From the NCBI GenBank assembly GCA_023451375.1, contig JAEXZS010000046.1:1-44186 (forward strand): a stretch of 44,186 bases of DNA, given 5' to 3'. Origin of the DNA: Pseudomonadota bacterium. Lineage in GTDB: Bacteria; Pseudomonadota; Alphaproteobacteria; Caulobacterales; Caulobacteraceae. Position numbers and translations under genes: made by a program. The notes below the pieces were generated by a model. It was given only the letters and a program-made list of their open reading frames with translations, made no database searches and was not told the origin of the DNA. Below are positions 35,743 through 44,186 of this stretch, piece after piece (position 1 is the stretch's first letter; every line of letters begins with the position of its first letter).

Positions 35743-36836
35743 TGACCTCTCCCCTCACCCGTCCCCAGCGCATCGGCGCCCTGCATGCCGCGGCCAGGGA
35801 ACGCATCCTGGTGCTGGACGGCAGCTGGGGCGTGATGATCCAGCGTCGCGGCCTGACCGAGGCCGACTTCCGCGCCGACCGCTTCGTCACGGCCAATGGC
35901 TATGACGAAAAGCTGCAGATGAAGGGTAACAACGACCTCCTCTGCATCACCCGCCCCGACATCATCGCCGACCTGCACGACCAGTATTTCGCGGCCGGCG
36001 CCGACATCTCGGAGACCAACACCTTCTCGGCCACGGTGATCGCCCAGGAGGATTACGCCCTGGACCGACAGGCGGTGTGGGACATCAATCTGGAAGGCGC
36101 CAAGCTGGCCCGCGCCTCGGCCGACCGTTGGACCGAGAAGGAGCCGACGAAGCCGCGCTTCGCCGCCGGCTCCATCGGTCCGCTGAACAAGATGCTCTCG
36201 ATGTCTTCGGACGTGAACGACCCTGGGGCGCGCAGCGTGACCTTCGACCAGGTCTACGAGGCCTATCGCCACCAGGTGAAGGCGCTGAACGAAGGCGGGG
36301 TCGACCTGTATCTGATCGAGACCATCACCGACACGCTGAACTGCAAGGCGGCGATCAAGGCGATCAAGGACCTGGAGGACGAGGGCATGGAAGCCCTGCC
36401 CATCTGGATCTCGGGCACGATCACCGACCGGTCCGGCCGCACCCTGTCCGGACAGACGGCCGAGGCCTTCTGGAACAGCGTGCGCCACGCCAGGCCTTTC
36501 GCGGTCGGCTTCAACTGCGCGCTCGGCGCCGACCTGATGCGCCCCTTCATAGCGGAGCTGAGCCGCGTGGCCGACACCCTGGTGGCCGCCTATCCCAACG
36601 CCGGCCTGCCCAACGCCATGGGCCAGTACGACGAGCAGCCGCATGAGACCGCCCACTTCATCGAGGAATGGGCGCGCTCCGGCCTGGTGAACATCGTCGG
36701 CGGCTGCTGCGGCACCACGCCGGACCATATCCGCCATGTCGCCGAGGAAGTCCTGGGCGTGCCCCCTCGCGCGATCCCGGAACGGCCGGTGGCGCTGCGG
36801 CTCTCCGGCCTGGAACCATTCGAGCTGGTCGCGTGA
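35742..36836 (+). CDS. metH: Methionine synthase, homocysteine-binding part (split MetH)
   Basis: N-terminal module of cobalamin-dependent methionine synthase: binds homocysteine through zinc and presents it to methylcobalamin. The 364-aa protein matches the homocysteine S-methyltransferase domain: LVLDGSWGVMIQRRGL, DLLCITRPDIIADLH, ETNTFSAT, Zn ligands Cys259 (FNCALG) and Cys322/Cys323 (GGCCGTTPDHI). The remaining MetH domains are in the next gene. Separate genes for this module are known in Caulobacter and some relatives, so this is a normal split and not a frameshift. The ATG at 35742 overlaps the metF stop; a GTG one codon earlier is possible. Confidence 0.93.
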   Translation: MTSPLTRPQRIGALHAAARERILVLDGSWGVMIQRRGLTEADFRADRFVTANGYDEKLQMKGNNDLLCITRPDIIADLHDQYFAAGADISETNTFSATVIAQEDYALDRQAVWDINLEGAKLARASADRWTEKEPTKPRFAAGSIGPLNKMLSMSSDVNDPGARSVTFDQVYEAYRHQVKALNEGGVDLYLIETITDTLNCKAAIKAIKDLEDEGMEALPIWISGTITDRSGRTLSGQTAEAFWNSVRHARPFAVGFNCALGADLMRPFIAELSRVADTLVAAYPNAGLPNAMGQYDEQPHETAHFIEEWARSGLVNIVGGCCGTTPDHIRHVAEEVLGVPPRAIPERPVALRLSGLEPFELVA

Positions 36837-36864
36837 TGTCTATCGATCCGAGCGGAGCCCCCGC

Positions 36865-39518
<2,654 letters not shown>

Positions 39519-39531
<13 letters not shown>

Positions 39532-39552
39532 GCGCGAGCCCAGACCGCCGTT
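39519..39552. terminator. Possible terminator between metH and the secreted-protein gene
   Basis: AACGGCGG pairs with CCGCCGTT across an 18-nt loop, with inner CTG/CAG pairing. It overlaps the metH 3' end and lies between convergent genes. No U-tract beyond TTC. Confidence 0.35.
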
Positions 39553-39573
39553 CGGACGCCGCAGCTTCCACGA

Positions 39574-40140
39574 TCAGTCGGTCGCTGCGGGAGCCTCCAG
39601 ACCCACCTCCGCCGGCGTCGCGGGCGGAGTGGTGATGTTCTCGCGTATACGGCGCGCCGCATGCTCGCAACGGCCGGGCAGGCCGAAGAACAGGCCAAAG
39701 GCTTGGCTGCGCACTTCTTCGTTCTCATTGGCCAGAAGCGGCGCCCATTGCGCCTTGGCGGCGGCGGCGGCCTGCTGAGCGGCCGCCTTGGCGGAGGCTG
39801 ACTGACGCGGCTCGGCGGCAGCCAGGGCGCCGCGGAAGTCCTGCGCCTCCAGACGACCCAGGCGCACCAGCTCGACGTCCTCCGGCGTCCGGTTCGTCAG
39901 GGTCTCGCCTAGGTCCGCATGACCCGTCACCAGCGCGTCGCACCAGGCGACCAGCGGATAATCCTGCGTCGGGGCCCCGCGGGGCATCGGATTGGCGTAG
40001 GCGACCGCCTCGCGCAGCCGCACCGACGCCTGCGCCTCCCCCTGCGGCGCCGCGGTCGCGATCGGCCCGTCCGTCTGCTGGGCCAGGGCCGGCGCGCCCA
40101 GAAAACTGAGGAGAAAAAGGCTGGCTGAAAACAGACGCAT
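39574..40140 (-). CDS. Secreted hypothetical protein (188 aa)
   Basis: Unrecognised exported protein. A signal peptide (MRLFSASLFLLSFLGAPALAQ) is followed by a polar, alanine-rich helical region. Two cysteines (LVAWCDALV and GRCEHAARRI) could form a disulfide. QSASAKAAAQQAAAAAKAQW is strongly helical and the C-terminus is Pro/Ala-rich. The start is ATG at 40140 with GGAAG five bases upstream; a GTG at 40152 adds four residues. The gene is convergent with metH and 131 bp downstream of the TonB receptor gene, from which a strong terminator separates it. No function can be assigned; a periplasmic helical-hairpin protein is likely. Confidence 0.72.
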   Translation of the reverse strand: MRLFSASLFLLSFLGAPALAQQTDGPIATAAPQGEAQASVRLREAVAYANPMPRGAPTQDYPLVAWCDALVTGHADLGETLTNRTPEDVELVRLGRLEAQDFRGALAAAEPRQSASAKAAAQQAAAAAKAQWAPLLANENEEVRSQAFGLFFGLPGRCEHAARRIRENITTPPATPAEVGLEAPAATD

Positions 40141-40226
40141 GGAAGCTTCCACTATTGATCCTGGGACGCGCTAACGCACAGCCAAGCTCCCCGATCCGTG
40201 TGGCCATTGTTCGGCGCAAAGAAAAA

Positions 40227-40250
40227 GGCGGCGGACCGACGTCCGCCGCC
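40227..40250 (-). terminator. Strong Rho-independent terminator of the TonB receptor gene
   Basis: Perfect 10-bp stem (GGCGGCGGAC with GTCCGCCGCC) and 4-nt loop, followed on the minus strand by TTTTTCTTTG. It lies 21 bp past the stop codon. Confidence 0.92.
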
Positions 40251-40271
40251 TCAGGCGACCTCTTTAGCCGA

Positions 40272-43200
40272 TCAGAAGGACCAGGAGAGCCCGAACCTGA
40301 CCGAACGGGGTGCCTGGTACGAGGACACCCGACGATAATCCGGGTTGATATTCGGAGCGCCGAAGGTGCCGCCCGTCAGTTCGCCAGCTTCTACGTAATC
40401 CTGCGCGCCGGAGAAGTCGAACACGTTGAACACGTCTGCCCGGAACTGCAACTCGCCCGGCAACTGGAACGCTTCAATGTTCCAGGCGAGGGACAGGTCC
40501 ACTCGCTTCTGCCACTGACCGGAGAACACGGACCCACGCGGCGTCAGCTCACCGTTGCAATACCAAGCGGACACAGTGCTCGCCACAGCACGACCGTCAT
40601 CAAACGGATAAGCGCCGATGCATCCGTAATGACGAGGGGACTGAATGATCGCGTTGGCGCCGAGATAGATGTTGTCGTTGATCGCGTAGGTGCCGAACAA
40701 CTTGAACGTCTGAGCATGGTGGTTGGGGAGGTAGCCGTAGGATCCATCCATCCAGCCCGGTTCGTCGAAGTCCTGCGTCAACCCAGTGTCGTCCTGCCCG
40801 TTGTCGGACTTGACGCCACCTTCGATGTTGCCCTTCAGCCGGCTGAGCACGACCGACCCTCGCAGACCCCACTTGCCGTCGAACGGACGCTCAGCGGTCA
40901 ATTCGAGGGCTTGATAGGTCCGTTCCGCCTCCGGCAGCCCAATGACGTCGGCCGGGATGGTGATCACGCCGCCGTTCAGCAGCGGGAAGGTTTCAGCATC
41001 GGTCTTGATGATCAGATCCTTGCCGGGGTTCAGCAGAACGTACCCACCAGAGTTGATGGCTCCGCAATCATCCTCAGCGATGCCTGCATAATCGCAGTAC
41101 GCGCCGATGAAGTACCCGCTATCGACGTCCTCCATCGCCGACTTGAGGTCCCGGTAAACAAAGTTCGCACCGAGCCGGATGCCGCTCTCCAGGAGGTGAT
41201 CGACACCTAGCATGAACTCGTCTTGATACTGCGCTTCAAGGTTCTGCGAAGCCAAGGTTTCCGGGTCGGAAACCAGTCCCGGCGCGTTGATCTGTTGGGC
41301 ATACTGCGTCCCACCCGAAAACACGCAGGTGTCGGAGTCGTCAGCCGCGCAGGCTGCGATTGCATTAGCGATGCCTCCCGATGCTGCAACAGAGTATCCT
41401 CCCACAGCAGCAGTGGGCCCATATCGGTAGAAGGTGTCGATGAACGTTTCGGCTCCTCCCATGCGGAGGTTCGTATTGGTAGCGATCGGCAGATAATAGC
41501 GGCCGTAGAACGCGCTTAGCTTCGTCTTGCGGTCACCGAAGAGGTCGTACACAGCACCAAGACGTGGAGCGATCTCATAATCTGTCGCCGCGAAGCTAAC
41601 GCCATCAACGTTCTTGTTGTCAAACTTCTCAGCACGCAGGCCAATCTGGAGCGTCAGACGATCTGTCACTTCCCAGTTATCTTGTAGGTAGATAGCGGAT
41701 TGTTCAGTATCAACGCTGGCTGTGAGATTATAGTCTCGATGCAATACGCGATCATTGTAGTAAACATCGATCCCGCCATTGAGATAGCCAGTCATGACGT
41801 CGGAGGTGATTTGCTCTCGGTCATACCCTAGGCGCAGGTGGTGTTGCCCCATGAACTGCGCATAGACGTCGATATCTGCTCTGAAAAGCTGCCGCTCGTC
41901 GAGGGAGTCCATTTCCGTGAAACCACCCCCACGGAAGATGCCGTAGCGGACACTCTCGCCGGAAGACGTCCGCGCCGAAACATTACTCTGAACAGTCTGG
42001 TCCAAGGCAGCAGTGGAGTAGCTATCGCTGCGATAGCTGTTTTCGCCGTACAGAACTGACAGCGTCAACCAGTCCGTGAAATTGCCGGTATACTTATAGA
42101 TAAACGTTTCGCCACCGGTTTGATTGAACGTCACATCCGCTTCGGCATCATCATCAGACAGATAATCAAGATCGTTGTAGGATTGATCGTCCGTGAAGTA
42201 GGTCACCTCGAAGCGATGATCGGGGTTCAAATACAAATCAAGCTTGCCGCCATAGAAGGGGCTGTCGTTCACACGCTCGCTGCGTGCGCCCGACAATGAA
42301 TATGCGCGCGACTCGCTTTCGCGCCAGTTATAGAAGCCGAAGGCGTAGATGTGGTCTTTCAGAATTGGACCAGACAGCCAAACATTAGCTTCGCGGCTGT
42401 CCGAGTAAGCGCGTTCATTATCCGCCACGTAGGTGTTGGGCGCGGACTCCCGAAGTTCATCCGGCGACCAATAGACGTTAGCTCCACCATGGAATTCGTT
42501 ATTGCCGTAACGACTGGTGGCGATGATCGCGCCCCCTGTCGAGCGGCCAAATTCTGCTTGGTAACCGCCAGCCTTGACATCGATCTGATCGTAGAACTCG
42601 AAGGGCACCGTATTTCCACCCAAGAAGTTTCTCGGGTTAGTAATGTTCATGCCGTTAATGTAGTAGGCGTTCTCAGCTACCGACGAACCGCTGATACCCA
42701 CGATATTACCCCAAGTAGGATCACTCAGAGTAGTTTGGGGAGCGAGCAGCGTAATGCCAGACAAGCTACGAGCTATAGGTAGCCGATCGAAAGTCTCCTG
42801 AGCATCAGCAACCAATCCGGTGGTGCTCGACGAGAAGTTGATCACCGGCGTGCGTGTCCCGACGACAACGATGTCGTCCACGGTGCCACCCGCCGCAGCG
42901 CCGATGGTGAACTCGTAGTCTGAGACACGGCCGAGGCCGATGCCGATGTTGGTGTCGGAGAAGGGAGCTGCGCCAGGCGCCGAGATGGTCACCGTGTAAG
43001 TACCGACCGGCGCACCCGAAACTCGGAACTGCCCCTGCTCATTCGTCGTAACCGTCCGGTTGAACGGTGCGTTATTTTGCGAGACCGTGACGGTCGCGCC
43101 AGCGACCGGGGAACCAGCAGTGTCGGTTACGGTACCAGCAATCGACCCCGTCGTATAATCTTGCGCCACTGCCGAAGCTGGCGCGACAAGCACGGACGCC

Positions 43201-43286
43201 ACCGGCAACGCGACCGCCGCGGCCAGCGCGGCGCCGCCGATCATCGTGGAAGCCAGCAGGCGCTCACGAATGGTTTGGATATTCAA
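40272..43286 (-). CDS. TonB-dependent receptor with N-terminal carboxypeptidase-regulatory-like domain (Oar-like)
   Basis: Outer-membrane active-transport receptor, 1004 aa. A signal peptide (to about residue 41, ASAVAQ) precedes a CarboxypepD_reg-like beta domain (about 46-125: SIAGTVTDTAGSPVAGATVTV, GTYTVTISAPG). The plug follows, starting with a TonB-box-like DDIVVVGTR and with VSGSSVAENAYYINGMNITNP-type residues and FGRSTGGAI. The long barrel has many aromatic-ended strands and the C-terminal Phe (VRFGLSWSF). Substrate unknown; Oar-like receptors are linked to uptake of proteinaceous or complex polymers. The start is TTG at 43286 (MNIQTIRERL), 8 nt after AGGAGGG. The central region is far poorer in G+C than both ends and than the neighbours. 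Confidence 0.92.
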   Translation of the reverse strand: MNIQTIRERLLASTMIGGAALAAAVALPVASVLVAPASAVAQDYTTGSIAGTVTDTAGSPVAGATVTVSQNNAPFNRTVTTNEQGQFRVSGAPVGTYTVTISAPGAAPFSDTNIGIGLGRVSDYEFTIGAAAGGTVDDIVVVGTRTPVINFSSSTTGLVADAQETFDRLPIARSLSGITLLAPQTTLSDPTWGNIVGISGSSVAENAYYINGMNITNPRNFLGGNTVPFEFYDQIDVKAGGYQAEFGRSTGGAIIATSRYGNNEFHGGANVYWSPDELRESAPNTYVADNERAYSDSREANVWLSGPILKDHIYAFGFYNWRESESRAYSLSGARSERVNDSPFYGGKLDLYLNPDHRFEVTYFTDDQSYNDLDYLSDDDAEADVTFNQTGGETFIYKYTGNFTDWLTLSVLYGENSYRSDSYSTAALDQTVQSNVSARTSSGESVRYGIFRGGGFTEMDSLDERQLFRADIDVYAQFMGQHHLRLGYDREQITSDVMTGYLNGGIDVYYNDRVLHRDYNLTASVDTEQSAIYLQDNWEVTDRLTLQIGLRAEKFDNKNVDGVSFAATDYEIAPRLGAVYDLFGDRKTKLSAFYGRYYLPIATNTNLRMGGAETFIDTFYRYGPTAAVGGYSVAASGGIANAIAACAADDSDTCVFSGGTQYAQQINAPGLVSDPETLASQNLEAQYQDEFMLGVDHLLESGIRLGANFVYRDLKSAMEDVDSGYFIGAYCDYAGIAEDDCGAINSGGYVLLNPGKDLIIKTDAETFPLLNGGVITIPADVIGLPEAERTYQALELTAERPFDGKWGLRGSVVLSRLKGNIEGGVKSDNGQDDTGLTQDFDEPGWMDGSYGYLPNHHAQTFKLFGTYAINDNIYLGANAIIQSPRHYGCIGAYPFDDGRAVASTVSAWYCNGELTPRGSVFSGQWQKRVDLSLAWNIEAFQLPGELQFRADVFNVFDFSGAQDYVEAGELTGGTFGAPNINPDYRRVSSYQAPRSVRFGLSWSF

Positions 43287-43634
43287 AACTGCATCCCTCC
43301 TGAGTGGTCGGCGAACGGTCGCCGATGCAGAACCATGCCTCTACGCCCCCAAATGCGCGCAGATTGGACATGACCATAGGATGACAGGCGCTGGCGTCCA
43401 TGTGGATTACGGCGGAGTAATGATGTGCGCCGGGGTGTGTCGCAGTTACGCCACAGTGGTGACGCGAAACAGTCATGCCGCAGATGTGGCTTATATCGGA
43501 TCGGATTTCTCGCCCCATCGGCATGATCCACTACGTTTTGCCGCTTATGCAAGATTGGGCGACATTTTGTTGCATGTGTGGCCACCGCTCAGCTGTGGCG
43601 AGCTTTGCATCTCGGCCGGCCATCGCGGAGATCG
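43287..43634. promoter_or_regulatory. Divergent intergenic region between TonB receptor and MBL-fold gene
   Basis: This 348-bp gap has no credible gene. It holds the receptor's ribosome site (AGGAGGG at 43295-43301 on the minus strand) and a 6-bp hairpin CGGCGA/TCGCCG at 43309..43324 in the receptor leader. A spaced inverted repeat ATGCAA (43547-43552)/TTGCAT (43570-43575) is also present. The sequence is richer in A+T than the flanks. Promoters for both genes must lie here, but I cannot assign hexamers. Confidence 0.55.
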
Positions 43635-44186
43635 ATGAAACCACAGCACCCCAACAGGGGCTTCAAGGCCGCCCGACAGGAGACCGATGTGATTCCCTTT
43701 GTCAGAGAGTTCGACTTCGCCTACGGCCGCCTCGATCTTGTCGCACCGTTGATCGCCCGCGTTGTGGCCGAGAACCCGGGTCCGTTCACCTTTACGGGCA
43801 CCGGAACCTACATCGTCGGCCGTTCCGAGCGAGGCGCTTCGGTGGCGGTGATCGATCCGGGGCCGCTGAACGACGGACATCTGCAGGCGCTGCTCGAGGC
43901 CGTCGACGGGCGGACCGTCAGTCATGTGCTGGTGACGCATACGCACCGGGATCATGCGCCGCTGGCGCGGCCGTTCGCCGAGGCGACGGGAGCGAAGGTG
44001 CTGGCCATGCGGCCGCCGGCGGTGGAGACGCATGCGTCGGGCGGCGGGGATGAAGGGGACGCCGAGGCCTTTTATCCGGACGAGGTGCTGGGCGGGGGCG
44101 AGGTCATCGAGGGGGATGGCTGGACGATCGAGGCGATGGCGACGCCCGGGCATGCGTCCAATCACATGGCGTTCGTGCTGAGGGAG
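43635..44186 (+). CDS. MBL-fold metallo-hydrolase (partial, runs off right edge)
   Basis: Metallo-beta-lactamase superfamily hydrolase. The first 184 codons are visible. They include FTGTGTYIVG, VIDPGPLNDGH (the first strand and conserved Asp) and the metal-binding motif VTHTHRDHAPLAR, which is HxHxDH, followed by TPGHASNHMAFV with the next metal His. This order resembles the LACTB2/hydroxyacylglutathione-hydrolase type, not true beta-lactamases. The ATG at 43635 gives MKPQHPNRGF; a later GTG before IPFVREFDF is possible. The gene is divergent from the TonB receptor. The C-terminal domain is outside the window, so the substrate cannot be judged. Confidence 0.85.
   Translation, partial: MKPQHPNRGFKAARQETDVIPFVREFDFAYGRLDLVAPLIARVVAENPGPFTFTGTGTYIVGRSERGASVAVIDPGPLNDGHLQALLEAVDGRTVSHVLVTHTHRDHAPLARPFAEATGAKVLAMRPPAVETHASGGGDEGDAEAFYPDEVLGGGEVIEGDGWTIEAMATPGHASNHMAFVLRE

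Overview
The window is GC-rich chromosomal DNA from an alphaproteobacterium of the Caulobacteraceae. The best marker is a clear popZ gene (8062..8700), which is essentially restricted to this group. The gene set and composition fit Brevundimonas or a close relative; the genus is an inference.

Layout. 1..~1017: the end of an integrated mobile element carrying a large serine recombinase that runs off the left edge. It sits inside a radical SAM gene, and only the gene's 3' part remains (to 1888). 1885..5197: an RNA methyltransferase of the TrmA/RlmD type with a small partner, a secreted Tyr/Asp/Arg-rich protein, and tlyA. 5214..12360: a housekeeping block with valS, popZ, a tolC-family gene, a PIMT-like gene, tRNA-Cys, a SpoU-type methyltransferase and tRNA-Asn. 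12607..16237: an SDR oxidoreductase, a one-domain BLUF blue-light receptor, a cation/proton antiporter and a lipoprotein. 16433..22411: four overlapping genes for a CHASE3 hybrid kinase with three receiver domains, CheR, CheB and a second REC-kinase. 22484..27781: the three-gene cluster for the osmoprotectant N-acetylglutaminylglutamine amide (NAGGN) with a divergent MarR regulator. 27914..33663: a LuxR-type regulator and an archaic chaperone-usher pilus operon. 33827..39531: an ArsR-methyltransferase regulator behind a 24-bp palindrome, then metF and a two-piece metH. 39574..44186: a secreted protein, a TonB-dependent receptor of unusual base composition, and a metallo-beta-lactamase-fold hydrolase cut by the right edge.

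How the genes work together. Three gene sets are tightly organised. The kinase-CheR-CheB-kinase operon is joined by GTGA/ATGA stop-start overlaps and has no chemoreceptor nearby, so its methylation target is unknown. The NAGGN operon (amidotransferase, synthetase, peptidase) makes a dipeptide osmolyte. Together with the antiporter, BLUF protein and phosphorelay it makes 12.6-27.8 kb look like a stress-response region. ArsR-metF-metH forms a methionine-cycle operon, probably autoregulated through the palindrome.

No CRISPR array, complete insertion sequence or rRNA was seen. I found no wholly unknown system. The least explained items are the split radical SAM gene, the kinase/CheR/CheB operon, the tlyA start hairpin, an outward-facing terminator upstream of tolC and the compositional mosaic in the TonB receptor.
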